The notes under the pieces: generated by a model
The model's input: the letters and a program-made list of their open reading frames with translations, nothing else
The model's database searches: none
Told to the model about the DNA's origin: nothing
Shown here: one piece after another, positions 8,502-17,249 of the stretch
How the letters are laid out: each line of letters begins with the position of its first letter
How positions within the stretch are numbered: position 1 is the first letter of the stretch
Source of the DNA: Cytobacillus oceanisediminis 2691
GTDB lineage: Bacteria > Bacillota > Bacilli > Bacillales > Cytobacillaceae
DNA: 64,000 bases
Assembly: GCF_007678455.1 (NCBI RefSeq)
Contig: NZ_VEEP01000002.1
Coordinates: 343,099 to 407,098 of the forward strand
Reading direction: 5' to 3'
Program-made: the position numbers and the translations under genes

Positions 8502-10166
8502 TTATACTTCCATGATTATCGGCAAGATCATTGGCCTTCTGCCAGTTTTGCTGTACAGGAATGGGTTTACGACGTCGATGACGGCCTTTTTGATGCTGGA
8601 CCAGTCTCTTGTGCCGCCTGCCAGTTCTGTTACGATTTTATCGGTAATCAGTTCTTCGACATTTTTCATTAGGTCGCCTGATTCTCTGACGTAGACGAAT
8701 CCTCTTGTGACAACGGTCGGTTTGTTGACAAGCTGCTTTTTCTCACGGTCGATCATCATCGTGACAATGACCAGTCCGTCCTGAGACAGCACCCTTCTGT
8801 CTTTTAACACGATGTGTCCGATATCGCCAATCCCGCTGCCATCAACATATACAGGCTGTGCCGGTACTTTTCCTGCAACCTGTCCGCCGTCAGCAGATAG
8901 CTCAAGAACATCGCCATTATCTAAAATAAAGCTGTTTTCCCTTGGGATGCCGCACTGCTCTGCCAATCTCACGTGCTGATCCAGCATGCGGTATTCACCG
9001 TGAATCGGAATGAAGAACTTTGGATTCAGCAGCTTGATCATCAGCTTCTGTTCTTCCTGCTTTCCATGTCCAGAAGTATGGACCTCACTGATTTTATGGT
9101 GGATGACATCCGCGCCGATACGGTGCAGTTTATCAATTACCCGGTTTACACTGATCGTGTTGCCAGGAATCGGTGATGATGAAAAGACAATCGTGTCTCC
9201 AGGTATGACAGCGATTTGCCTGTGCGTGCCGTTGGCGATTCTCGCAAGCGCCGCCATCGGTTCACCCTGGCTTCCCGTACAGATAATCGTCAGCTCGTGG
9301 CTTGGAATCTGGTTGATTTCATTGACACTGACGAATGCTTCGTCCGGAGCCGTGATATAGCCTAACCTGCGGCCAATCTCGAATGTTTTTTCCATACTGC
9401 GCCCGACAATCGCCATCTTGCGATTATATCGAAGGGAAGATTTCACCACTTGCTGCACCCGGTCAATATTCGATGCAAACGTAGCGAAAATCACACGGCC
9501 GTCCACTGTCTGGAAAATATCCTCGATTGCTTCGCCAACACGTTTTTCAGAGACAGAAAAGCCTGGCTGTTCACTGTTGGTACTGTCAGATAACAGGCAC
9601 AGCACTCCTTCACTGCTGATTTCAGCGATCTTCTGGAAATCAGTGCCCCTTCCAACTGGAGTTAAATCAAATTTGAAGTCGCCAGTGTGGACAATATTCC
9701 CCTCGGGAGTTGTCACGACGACACCGAATGAATCGGCGATACTATGCGTTGTCCGGAAAAAGCGAACCTTGATATTCTGGAACTCGACGACCGTATCATT
9801 GTCGATCTGGTGGAACTTGACTCCCTTGATTTTGTGTTCTTGAAGTTTTGACTTGATTAGCTCGACTGCAAAATCACCGCCATAAATCGGTGCTTTTACA
9901 TCCTGCAGCAAGAATGGCAAGCCGCCAATATGGTCTTCATGGCCATGTGTGACGAAAATCCCCACCAACTTGTCCTGGTTTTGCTTCAAATAGGTATAAT
10001 CAGCGAGCACATAATCAATTCCGAACAATTCGTTATCCGGGAACTTGATTCCGCAATCCACCAATACCATTTCATTTTTGTATTCGATTACATACGTATT
10101 TTTTCCGATCTCACCAAGCCCGCCCAACGCGAAAATCTTGAGATCTTTTTTCAATTTCTTTTCCAT
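8502..10166 (-). CDS. Ribonuclease J
   Basis: This 554-residue metallo-beta-lactamase/beta-CASP RNase has the intact metal motif HGHEDH at 74-79, plus HTGDFKFD, SDSTNSE and a C-terminal HTSGHGKQEE. The family combines 5'-3' exoribonuclease and endonuclease activity in mRNA decay and rRNA maturation. The intact HGHEDH and overall wording fit RNase J1 better than J2, which has HGHDEN in B. subtilis. However, the small rpoY (ykzG) gene that precedes rnjA in B. subtilis is not upstream, so this may be an additional J1-like paralogue. For that reason I give no symbol. The ATG follows CAGGAGCTGAACT. A perfect palindrome lies in the leader. Confidence 0.9.
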   Translation of the reverse strand: MEKKLKKDLKIFALGGLGEIGKNTYVIEYKNEMVLVDCGIKFPDNELFGIDYVLADYTYLKQNQDKLVGIFVTHGHEDHIGGLPFLLQDVKAPIYGGDFAVELIKSKLQEHKIKGVKFHQIDNDTVVEFQNIKVRFFRTTHSIADSFGVVVTTPEGNIVHTGDFKFDLTPVGRGTDFQKIAEISSEGVLCLLSDSTNSEQPGFSVSEKRVGEAIEDIFQTVDGRVIFATFASNIDRVQQVVKSSLRYNRKMAIVGRSMEKTFEIGRRLGYITAPDEAFVSVNEINQIPSHELTIICTGSQGEPMAALARIANGTHRQIAVIPGDTIVFSSSPIPGNTISVNRVIDKLHRIGADVIHHKISEVHTSGHGKQEEQKLMIKLLNPKFFIPIHGEYRMLDQHVRLAEQCGIPRENSFILDNGDVLELSADGGQVAGKVPAQPVYVDGSGIGDIGHIVLKDRRVLSQDGLVIVTMMIDREKKQLVNKPTVVTRGFVYVRESGDLMKNVEELITDKIVTELAGGTRDWSSIKKAVIDVVNPFLYSKTGRRPMILPIIMEV

Positions 10167-10204
10167 AGTTCAGCTCCTGTTTCTTTGTGCAAATGTATTT
10201 ATCA

Positions 10205-10227
10205 ATTCCCATGGGAATCATATTATA
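10205..10227 (-). promoter_or_regulatory. Palindrome and -10 box in the RNase J leader
   Basis: ATTCCCATGGGAAT (10205-10218) is a perfect 14-bp palindrome just downstream of a TATAAT box (10227-10222, reverse strand) and about 40 nt upstream of the ATG. The -35 box is weak. It could be an operator over the start site, or a short RNA hairpin. No regulator is assigned. Confidence 0.4.
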
Positions 10228-10421
10228 AAAAGAATAGTGAAGAAATTGGTTGGAGAAAATAGAGGGTTGAATTCTTAAAATATATCACAAATTAAGCGTT
10301 TCAACAAATAATGCTCATCCCTTTTCCTATTGAGACGAGTATTATAGGAGAAAAGTTGCTGAGAGTACTGATTTTTTTTGCTAAAATGCCGGGCAGTACC
10401 TCCGCTTATTCCTTCTCCAAC

Positions 10422-10452
10422 AAAAAACACCGCAACCGGATAGGCTGCGGTG
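10422..10452 (-). terminator. Terminator of the PAS chemoreceptor gene
   Basis: On the reverse strand CACCGCA, 11-nt loop, TGCGGTG is followed by TTTTTTG. Between it and RNase J (10167-10421) I see only the RNase J promoter region. Confidence 0.85.
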
Positions 10453-10462
10453 CTCAACGTCA

Positions 10463-11383
10463 TTACAATATATCTTTAAATGTTTTGGCCTGCTGATCCA
10501 ACTCACGGGCGGCACTGCCAATTTCTTTAAATGCAGCAACAGCCTGTTCATTAAGCTTCTGGTTATTGGTAATCCCATTTTGTGAGTGCTTGGTGGCTTC
10601 GTTGATCTTGGTGATTTCGCCTGTTATGCCTTCAATATGGTTATTGACTTCCTGGATCGAATCCTGCACCCGGGTCGCGAGCTTCCTGACTTCTCCTGCT
10701 ACGACATTAAAGCCTCTTCCATGTTCGCCCGCTCTTGCCGCTTCGATGGCTGCGTTCAGGGCAAGGAGATTGGTTTGGGCGGCAATCTCGCGGATGGTCT
10801 GGACGATGCTGCCAATCGACTTTGCCTGGGATTTCAGTGACTCGAGAATCTCCTGGTTTTCCTTTGATTCCTCCACAAGCCTTGAGGCTGCAATAGCTGC
10901 TTCTTCACTTCTCGTAATACCCATTTCTGCCCGGCCGCTCAGATCTTCCGACATTTGCTGGAGCTGTTCTGCAAGTCTGTTTGCATTCAGTTCACGCTGC
11001 GTTATGTCTGTCGCAACCTTAACCACGCCGGCAACCTTGCCTGCAGAATCGTACACTGGCGTATAGGTCGCTTCCAGCCACAACAGCTTCCCGCTTTTCG
11101 TTACTCGCTGGATCTTTTCCTGAAAGCTTTTGCCGCTCCGGAGGTTTCTCCACAATTCTGCATATCCCCGGCTGCCCGCAAATTCAGGTGTGCAAAACTG
11201 TTTATGTAAAAGTCCTGGCATTTCGTCCACTCGATAGCCCATCGTCTTCGCAAAATTTTCATTAGCCCAGAGAACTTTTCCATTTGGATCGAACTGGATC
11301 ATCGCCAAAGACCTTTCAATCGCAGCCAGGACAGCGTCTTCCTCAAAAACCTGTGTACTCTTCTTTTGCGTGCTAATCTGCAT
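10463..11383 (-). CDS. Soluble PAS-containing methyl-accepting signal transducer
   Basis: This 306-residue protein has no membrane segment. An N-terminal PAS domain (about residues 20-135: [20 protein letters not shown] ... [12 protein letters not shown]) is joined to a short MCP signalling domain with the highly conserved hairpin tip [20 protein letters not shown]. It probably feeds an intracellular cue (redox, oxygen or ligand at PAS) to CheA/CheW. The MCP part is short compared with classical receptors. The start is the ATG at 11383, 7 nt after AAGAGG; an in-frame ATG 18 nt upstream would put that site inside the gene. Nothing in the neighbourhood is chemotaxis-related. Confidence 0.88.
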   Translation of the reverse strand: MQISTQKKSTQVFEEDAVLAAIERSLAMIQFDPNGKVLWANENFAKTMGYRVDEMPGLLHKQFCTPEFAGSRGYAELWRNLRSGKSFQEKIQRVTKSGKLLWLEATYTPVYDSAGKVAGVVKVATDITQRELNANRLAEQLQQMSEDLSGRAEMGITRSEEAAIAASRLVEESKENQEILESLKSQAKSIGSIVQTIREIAAQTNLLALNAAIEAARAGEHGRGFNVVAGEVRKLATRVQDSIQEVNNHIEGITGEITKINEATKHSQNGITNNQKLNEQAVAAFKEIGSAARELDQQAKTFKDIL

Positions 11384-11548
11384 GTTTTTTCCTCTTATCA
11401 TTGTGTATTTGTAACTATCGTACTAGTACTGTTGCTATTACACAAATCTGAGTATGCTATTTTGTGTATACAATTTCGCTGACGCATAGAAACTCCCGAA
11501 GGTCTCATGTTAAGATAATGGATAATCTATGTTAAGGAAGGGATTCCT

Positions 11549-12112
11549 TTGAATCAAAAAATCTTGCCAGCGTCTTCAAATATGAAAGAGTTTGAGCAGT
11601 TCCTGGAAAGCCCTTTTGAAATTGGCGTCATGCTTGAAGTGCATATCGCCCAATTAAAAAATATTAATGCAATGGCAAAACAATATGGCAAAAAAATGAT
11701 CTATCATGTCGATATGATCCAGGGGCTGAAAAGTGATGATTATTCCACCGAATATCTTTGCCAGGAATACAAACCGTATGGCCTGATTTCCACGAAATCG
11801 AGTGTCATTTTAAAGGCAAAACAAAAAGGCGTGCTTGCTGTGCAAAGGGTATTTCTGATTGATTCCCATGCCCTTGAGAAAAGCTATAAACTTATTGAAA
11901 AGACACGCCCGGATTATATTGAGGTTTTACCCGGAGCCATGCCCTGGATGATCCAGGAGGTTAAGGAACGCGTTAATATTCCGATTTTTGCCGGCGGATT
12001 GATTAGAACCCCTGAAGAGGTAGAAAATGCATTGGGTGCAGGCGCCGCTGCGATTACTACTTCCAAAAGGGAATTATGGGAAATAACGCACTTTCAAGAA
12101 TCCGACACATGA
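11549..12112 (+). CDS. glpP: Glycerol-3-phosphate responsive antiterminator GlpP
   Basis: This 187-residue protein closely follows B. subtilis GlpP: MIYHVDMIQGLKSDDYSTEYL, ISTKSSVILKAKQKG, the EVLPGAMPW segment, and the phosphate-binding GGLIRTPEEVENALGAGAAAITTS end typical of this TIM-barrel-like family. With glycerol 3-phosphate bound, GlpP binds leader RNA and prevents termination before glp genes. The start is a TTG at 11549 after AAGGAAGGGA. glpD follows after its leader terminator (12170-12228). The glpF and glpK genes that lie between them in B. subtilis are missing here. Confidence 0.95.
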   Translation: MNQKILPASSNMKEFEQFLESPFEIGVMLEVHIAQLKNINAMAKQYGKKMIYHVDMIQGLKSDDYSTEYLCQEYKPYGLISTKSSVILKAKQKGVLAVQRVFLIDSHALEKSYKLIEKTRPDYIEVLPGAMPWMIQEVKERVNIPIFAGGLIRTPEEVENALGAGAAAITTSKRELWEITHFQESDT

Positions 12113-12169
12113 AAATCCCAGTTATCTGTGATACAATGATTACAAGTTAATAAATCGGGTAGGAGAAAT

Positions 12170-12228
12170 GGAGAGACCACGATAACATTACGGCTTTTGG
12201 TAATGTTGTTTGTGGTCTCTCCTTTTTT
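12170..12228 (+). promoter_or_regulatory. GlpP-controlled leader terminator upstream of glpD
   Basis: GGAGAGACCAC (12170-12180) pairs with GTGGTCTCTCC (12212-12222), followed by TTTTTT. A nested AACATTAC / GTAATGTT stem extends the hairpin. It lies about 30 nt after a TACAAT -10 box (12132-12137) and 22 nt before the glpD start. This is the arrangement of GlpP antitermination targets in Bacillus. The -35 box is weak. Confidence 0.88.
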
Positions 12229-12250
12229 CATATTCAAGGAGGCGTATCGT

Positions 12251-13906
12251 ATGAGATTCTCAAATCTCGACCGTAAAAATATAGTGACGAAACTTAAAAA
12301 TGAGGCATTTGACGTGATTGTCATTGGCGGAGGAATTACTGGTGCCGGAATCGCGCTGGATGCCACAACAAGAGGAATGAATATCGCTCTGCTGGAAATG
12401 CAGGATTTTGCGGCAGGCACCTCAAGCCGTTCCACAAAGTTGGTCCACGGCGGCCTCCGTTATTTAAAGCAATTCGAAGTGAAAATGGTCGCCGAAGTCG
12501 GTAAGGAACGAGCGATTGTGTATGAAAATGGCCCGCACGTCACGACACCAGAATGGATGCTCCTTCCCTTCCATAAAGGGGGCACTTTCGGCAGCTTCAG
12601 TACGTCGATCGGACTAAGGGTGTATGACTTTTTGGCAGGTGTCAAAAAATCAGAGCGCCGGAAAATGTTCGGTGCGGCTGAAACATTATCAAGGGAACCG
12701 CTCGTGAAAAAAGACGGTTTGAAAGGCGGCGGTTATTATGTTGAATATCGCACCGATGACGCCCGCCTGACCATCGAGGTTTTGAAGCAGGCTGTTTCGA
12801 AAGGTGCGACAGCATTGAACTATTCCAAGGTTAAAAATCTTATATATAAAAATGGAATTGTTGCTGGAGTATTGGTTGAGGACCTTTTAACAGGCGAGGA
12901 ATACGAAGTGCATGCTAAAAAGGTTGTCAATGCAACGGGCCCTTGGGTCGATGGCATCCGTGAAATGGATGATTCGAAAAAAGGCAAAACTCTGAAGCTG
13001 TCAAAAGGAGTTCATATCGTCATCGATCAATCACGTTTCCCGCTCAAGCAGGCGATTTATTTTGACACACCAGACGGCCGGATGGTCTTCGCGATTCCGC
13101 GCGAAGGCAAAACCTATGTCGGCACGACCGATACTTTTTACAATGAGGATCCAATTAACCCGGGCATGACGGAAGAAGACAGAAGCTATCTGCTTAAAGC
13201 GATTCACTACATGTTCCCGGAAGTGAATGTAACGGAAAAAGATGTGGAATCCAGCTGGGCAGGCATCAGGCCTTTGATTCATGAGGAAGGCAAAGCGCCT
13301 TCTGAAATCTCCAGGAAAGATGAAATCTGGGAATCCAATTCAAAACTGATTACGATTGCAGGCGGAAAATTGACTGGCTATCGTAAAATGGCCGAAACAA
13401 TTGTCGACCTGCTTGCTGAAAAATTCGCAAAAGAAGACGGTCGCAGCTTCCCTGGATGCCAGACGAAGAATCTCCCGATATCAGGTGGAGATGTAGGCGG
13501 TTCCGCTAATCTTGACACCTTTGTTGAAAAACAGCTTGATGGTGGCATGAAGGCCGGCTTCACAACTGAAGAAGCTCGCCGTTTGGCCTACCAGTATGGT
13601 TCCAACGTTCCGGCTGTGTTCCAGCTTGCCTCAGAACACAAGAAAGAAGCAGATCAATTTGGCCTGCCGTTGGAATTGTTTGCGAAATTGGTTTATGCAA
13701 TCCAGTATGAAGCAGCCGCAACGCCAATCGACTTCTTCAACAGGCGAACAGGCGCGATTTTGTTCGATATTCATGCCGTGCGTCAACACAAGGGAAATGT
13801 CATCCACTACATGCGCGACCAGTTTAAATGGAATGAGCAGCAAACCAAAGCTTATACTTTGCAATTGGAAGATGCCCTGACCGAGGCAGTCACTCCGGTA
13901 AAATAA
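12251..13906 (+). CDS. glpD: Aerobic glycerol-3-phosphate dehydrogenase
   Basis: This is a 551-residue FAD enzyme that oxidises sn-glycerol 3-phosphate to dihydroxyacetone phosphate and passes electrons to menaquinone at the membrane. It shows the N-terminal dinucleotide fold [17 protein letters not shown], the FAD motif [30 protein letters not shown] and the [12 protein letters not shown] motif, plus a C-terminal helical domain; length is normal. The ATG at 12251 follows AAGGAGG; the same frame is open upstream through the leader terminator and is not used. It is controlled by GlpP antitermination. A strong terminator follows. Confidence 0.96.
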   Translation: MRFSNLDRKNIVTKLKNEAFDVIVIGGGITGAGIALDATTRGMNIALLEMQDFAAGTSSRSTKLVHGGLRYLKQFEVKMVAEVGKERAIVYENGPHVTTPEWMLLPFHKGGTFGSFSTSIGLRVYDFLAGVKKSERRKMFGAAETLSREPLVKKDGLKGGGYYVEYRTDDARLTIEVLKQAVSKGATALNYSKVKNLIYKNGIVAGVLVEDLLTGEEYEVHAKKVVNATGPWVDGIREMDDSKKGKTLKLSKGVHIVIDQSRFPLKQAIYFDTPDGRMVFAIPREGKTYVGTTDTFYNEDPINPGMTEEDRSYLLKAIHYMFPEVNVTEKDVESSWAGIRPLIHEEGKAPSEISRKDEIWESNSKLITIAGGKLTGYRKMAETIVDLLAEKFAKEDGRSFPGCQTKNLPISGGDVGGSANLDTFVEKQLDGGMKAGFTTEEARRLAYQYGSNVPAVFQLASEHKKEADQFGLPLELFAKLVYAIQYEAAATPIDFFNRRTGAILFDIHAVRQHKGNVIHYMRDQFKWNEQQTKAYTLQLEDALTEAVTPVK

Positions 13907-13914
13907 ACTATTGA

Positions 13915-13948
13915 ACCCTGATCCACGATTAGGATCAGGGTCCTTTTT
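13915..13948 (+). terminator. Terminator of glpD
   Basis: ACCCTGATCC, 7-nt loop, GGATCAGGGT, then CCTTTTT. Confidence 0.9.
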
Positions 13949-13979
13949 GATTGGAAAAAAGTCGTGTTTTTTTCCAGCT

Positions 13980-14092
13980 CGCCAATAAAATTCAATTATC
14001 GCCAATAAAGTTGTGAACTCCGCCAATAAAATCAGATTTTCGCCAAATAAATGGTGAACTCCGCCAATATATTTATATTTTCGCCAATAAGT
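13980..14092. repeat. Tandem array 2: alternating 20/21-bp units
   Basis: CGCCAATAA-type cores start at 13980, 14000, 14021, 14041, 14062 and 14082, so steps alternate 20, 21, 20, 21, 20. Two spacer types alternate (GTGAACTC and CAGATTTT-like), making a true period of 41 bp. The array lies between glpD and the convergent DUF4385 unit. No coding potential is seen in 13949-14204. Confidence 0.85.
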
Positions 14093-14204
14093 TTTGTTTA
14101 CAGGCAAGATCATATGCTGAAAATAGCGGAAAGCAAGACCAGCAGGCATTAATCAGACGTCTTTTCACTTAAAAATCACGCGAGTTGTTGCTTCTCGATT
14201 AAAA

Positions 14205-14363
14205 TCATGTCAAAAACTTCGCCAGCACCAAAATAACTCTTGCTAAAGCACCCCAGATAGATGGTGCAAAGTCGTCTTCAATCAGTTCTTGATTAGCCAT
14301 ATCCTTATTATAACGGTCTCTAACACGATAAAATAATCTCCTCAGATAAGGCCATTCATCCAT
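14205..14363 (-). CDS. Small ORF (52 aa) coupled to DUF4385 gene
   Basis: The ATG at 14363 overlaps the stop of the DUF4385 gene by 8 nt, and the frame then runs 52 codons. The product begins MDEWPYLRRLFYRVRDRYNK, continues with an acidic ANQELIEDDFAPSIWG, and ends in a hydrophobic helix, GALARVILVLAKFLT. It has the look of a genuine small amphipathic or membrane-associated protein. It has no strong ribosome site of its own, so translation probably depends on the upstream gene. The function is unknown. Confidence 0.55.
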   Translation of the reverse strand: MDEWPYLRRLFYRVRDRYNKDMANQELIEDDFAPSIWGALARVILVLAKFLT

Positions 14364-14802
14364 ATTTTCTCTGGTGTTCCTTTTTCATCTCTAGATACTC
14401 TTGATCCGTTCTGACCTGTTTCCATTTTCCCATGAAAATCGCAGCGGATTCAGCCTTCACTAGGTCGTTCTGCCGATCCTTCACCTTGCCGTCCTCATCA
14501 TATTTCCTGCCGCCCTTATAGTTTGTATACCGTCGGGCACGTGTATAGCCCATCTGCAGGAATTTCCTCGCCATATCCATGCCGACAAAATCATTATTCG
14601 CTTTGTAATCAAGGAACATCTGATAGATTTTTTCTGATGATTCCGTTGCGATGTCCGGAGTTTTGAATCGCCAGTGCGGCAGGATTTCACTTTTATAGGG
14701 TTCAACCAGCAAGACGCCCTGCTCTCCCCTGCCCACACGGTACAGTTCTGGCTTCTCACGGAAATCAATGCTGTCAAAATCGAGATCATAATTGAAAGGC
14801 AT
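14356..14802 (-). CDS. DUF4385 family protein
   Basis: This 148-residue soluble protein has the recognisable DUF4385 opening (FNYDLDFDSIDFREKPELYRVG), then RGEQGVLLVEPYKSEILPHW and GYTRARRYTNYKGG; the length is normal for the family. No catalytic motif is known to me. The ATG at 14802 follows AAAGGAATGGTAAC. It is followed by an overlapping small ORF and convergent with glpD. Confidence 0.85.
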   Translation of the reverse strand: MPFNYDLDFDSIDFREKPELYRVGRGEQGVLLVEPYKSEILPHWRFKTPDIATESSEKIYQMFLDYKANNDFVGMDMARKFLQMGYTRARRYTNYKGGRKYDEDGKVKDRQNDLVKAESAAIFMGKWKQVRTDQEYLEMKKEHQRKYG

Positions 14803-14914
14803 GTTACCATTCCTTTTTAATCGCTGTTTACCCTTTTATACAGCTGATTAACAAGCACCGTTATGGATTGAATGAATAAACTATAGGCATGAGAATGATG
14901 AGTGGGTGAGATGA

Positions 14915-15406
14915 TTGGTTAAGTATCAGCCTTTTAGCGGAACAGTAAGTATGATCAATGATTTTTCCATTACGCCATCTGGCGAAAACGCAGGATGTTA
15001 TCGATTGATGTCCGTACTCGATGGAACTGGGAGACAAGTGAATTTTGTGATCGAACCGAGGACTTACTTCGTCGACCAGGCGATGGTGGGCATCGGTGAC
15101 CAGGTGACAGGCTATTATGACGCCGATGCACCTGTTCCGATGATTTATCCGCCACAGTACCGGGCGCTTGTCATGGTAAAAGAAACCCCTGGGCAGAATG
15201 TGAAAGTTGATTTTTTCAACAGGCAGCTGATCAGCAGTGATAGCATGCTGAAGCTTAATCTGTCTCCCGGGACACCGATTTTACTGGAAAATGGCCAGAG
15301 GTTTACAAAGAGTCCGGCAAACAGGAACCTGATCGTGGTTTACGGCCCCTCCACCTTCAGTATCCCGGCGCAAACGACGCCATACAGGATTATCGTTTTA
15401 TGTTAA
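14915..15406 (+). CDS. Hypothetical protein, 163 aa
   Basis: The likely start is a TTG at 14915 after GGGTGAG. The product is rich in beta-strand patterns (FSGTVSMINDFSITPSG..., RQVNFVIEPRTYFVDQA, GDQVTGYYDADAPVPMIYPPQYRALVMV) and has no signal peptide or membrane segment. The first ~95 residues look OB-fold-like (inference). It is followed by its own strong terminator, so it is a monocistronic gene. I do not recognise a function. Confidence 0.75.
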   Translation: MVKYQPFSGTVSMINDFSITPSGENAGCYRLMSVLDGTGRQVNFVIEPRTYFVDQAMVGIGDQVTGYYDADAPVPMIYPPQYRALVMVKETPGQNVKVDFFNRQLISSDSMLKLNLSPGTPILLENGQRFTKSPANRNLIVVYGPSTFSIPAQTTPYRIIVLC

Positions 15407-15407
15407 A

Positions 15408-15436
15408 AGAGACAGCCACGTGGCTGCCTCTTTTTT
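15408..15436 (+). terminator. Terminator of gene 14915-15406
   Basis: AGAGACAGCCA, CG loop, TGGCTGCCTCT, then TTTTT; one A/C mismatch in the stem. Confidence 0.88.
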
Positions 15437-15462
15437 CAGTATCACCAATGGTTTAATCCTAT

Positions 15463-15482
15463 TTAATCAAACGTTTGATTAA
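15463..15482. promoter_or_regulatory. Perfect 20-bp palindrome overlapping the amidase stop codon
   Basis: TTAATCAAACGTTTGATTAA is exactly self-complementary with no loop, so it looks more like a dimer-binding DNA site (TetR-like operators have this shape) than a terminator. It overlaps the stop codon (15481-15479) of the broken amidase. No regulator gene is adjacent. Confidence 0.4.
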
Positions 15483-16890
15483 CTTCCCCATAATGGATTC
15501 TTCCTGACATCCTGCCAAATTTCTGATTGCTCCAGTTCTCCTGCCAGCTGGAAAAGCAAATCCTCTCTTCCCCTTGCTGCCATCACCTGCACTCCGACTG
15601 GCAGTCCCCCTTTTGTTTGGTGCAATGGCAGTGACATGGCTGGCTGCCCTGTAAGGTTGGCGAGTTGAGTGAATGGGGTGCGTGCCAGATTCTTTTGAGC
15701 AATTTGATCGACTATTCCCGCCTTTTTCAAAATGCTTCCAAGTCCCAGTTTGCCAACAGTGCTGATCAGAAATTTTTCCGATGGTGACGGTTCCAGTTCT
15801 CCTATTTTTGCCGGCGGGTGTGCAGTTGTCGGTGTGATGTAAAAATCATAGGTTTCATGGAAGGTTTCCATCATTAGAGCCGCCTTGTCCCATTCTCTTA
15901 AACTTAAAACAAATTCCTCTGCAGAAGTGGCTTTGCCAAGCAAGCCGAGCAGCCAGGTTGTTGGCTCCACATCAGAAGCAGTCGCTTTTCGCCCAAGCAC
16001 TTCTTCCAATGAGGTTAAAAGCGCAGCCGTCTCGCCGAAGTACATGGTCAAATAGCTTGTTGCGATTTTATGGCCGTCAACCGGCGCTTCCACCTCTTCA
16101 ATCTGGTGCCCCATCGACTCGAGCAGCCGGACCGTTTTCAGGACACCCTCCCGGCAATCAGCGTCAACCTTCGTCCCGATTGGCGATTTCACCGAAAAAG
16201 CTATCCGCAGCTTTTTCCCGAGAGGTGTGCTTGCCGTTGATAGATAGCTACCTTCAAATGGTTGGGCAGAAAATGCACCGGCTTTTTCATGTCCGTGAAG
16301 GGGGTGCGGCCGCGGGTCGGTTTCAATCCGAATAATCCGCAGTAGGCTGCAGGAATCCGAATCGATCCCCCGCCATCATTGGCACCAGCAATCGGAACCA
16401 TGCCCGAAGCAACAGCTGCTGCTGAACCTCCACTCGACCCGCCAGGAGTGTGATCGAGATTCCACGGATTTCGGGTCGGTCCGTAGTGGGCGGGTTCCGT
16501 CACCGCAACCAGCGCGAACTCAGGCACATTTGTCTGGCCAAGGAAAACCACCCCGGCCTGGCGCAGGCGTCTAGCATACTCTGAATCTTCCTTTGCCCGG
16601 TATTTTAAAAATGCCTTAGAACCGGCTGTGATTGGTTCTCCTGCTATTTCCTGCGAGATATCCTTCAGAAAAATCGGTACTCCTGCAAAAGGACCTGTCA
16701 GTTGCTGCCCCGCGGCGATTCGCGCCTGCCCGTACATCTTATTGATCACCGCATTCATCTTCGGGTTCAGTGAATCCGTTAACCGGATTGCTTCTTCTAC
16801 CAGTTCAATAGGCTGCACTTCTTTTCTTCTGACTAACTCCGCCAGCCCAAGACCATCATGCTCCTTATAATCGAAACCCTCCAACCCCAT
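15479..16890 (-). pseudogene. Amidase, broken by internal deletion and frameshift
   Basis: The first part (16890 to a stop at 16201) has the complete amidase-signature core: Lys in FLKDIS, the Ser in [14 protein letters not shown] and the nucleophile Ser in [19 protein letters not shown]. After LKPTRGRTP the frame is lost. In the +1 frame the protein resumes as LHGHEKAGAFSAQPFEGSYL... (about 16285) and continues to 15479 through KSPIGTKVDADCREGV and the normal C-terminus (TGQPAMSLPLHQTKGGLPVG). Family members have about 35-40 further residues between GRTP and this point (estimate from memory), so one deletion probably removed them and shifted the frame. The N-terminus has ATG at 16890, with GTG codons just upstream. 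The product would be truncated and is probably inactive. Confidence 0.85.
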
Positions 16891-16949
16891 CACCACCGTT
16901 TATTTTTTATATCTATCATTCTAGAAAAATATTAAATTCCCTCTTTCGT

Positions 16950-17178
16950 TATACCTGCGGGTAAACTGTTTTCTCCTAATCTTGTGTTTTCGGTTATCAA
17001 TACGCAACATTGGTGACCTATTTTCTCTGTTTTTGGATTTACACGGCTCTAATACGCTCTATTGGTGACCTGTTTTCCCTGTTTCTGGGTTTCCTGGGCT
17101 CCAATGCGCTCCATTGGTGACACGTTTTCCCTGTTTCTGGATTTTCAAGGCTTCAATTTGTAACCGAATAACGATTAT
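16950..17178. repeat. Tandem array 3: 52-bp units with CCAAT/ATTGG arms
   Basis: TTGGTGACC-type cores start at 17010, 17062 and 17114, exactly 52 bp apart, with decayed units one period before (about 16958) and after (about 17166). Inside each unit CCAAT (or a variant) precedes ATTGG by 12 bp, forming an inverted repeat, followed by a CTGTTTTCCCTGTTTCTGG stretch. The array fills the gap between two genes on the reverse strand, upstream of the broken amidase (gap 16897-17249). Nothing else is seen there apart from a terminator. Confidence 0.85.
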
Positions 17179-17203
17179 TCCCGCCAACCAAACACCAGTT
17201 GAA

Positions 17204-17235
17204 CAAAAAAAGAACCTACTCCCTGGGGAATAGGC
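17204..17235 (-). terminator. Terminator of the repeat-protein gene
   Basis: Reverse strand: CCTATTCC, loop, GGAGTAGG, then TTCTTTTTTTG. Confidence 0.8.
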
Positions 17236-17249
17236 CCATCGAAATAATC

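Noticed and set aside
10275..10463. Open frame in the gap between RNase J and the PAS receptor
   Set aside because: It overlaps a terminator hairpin, has no ribosome site and shows non-coding composition.
12197..12250. Longer glpD start
   Set aside because: It would run through the leader terminator. AAGGAGG before the ATG at 12251 and alignment with GlpD favour the shorter form.
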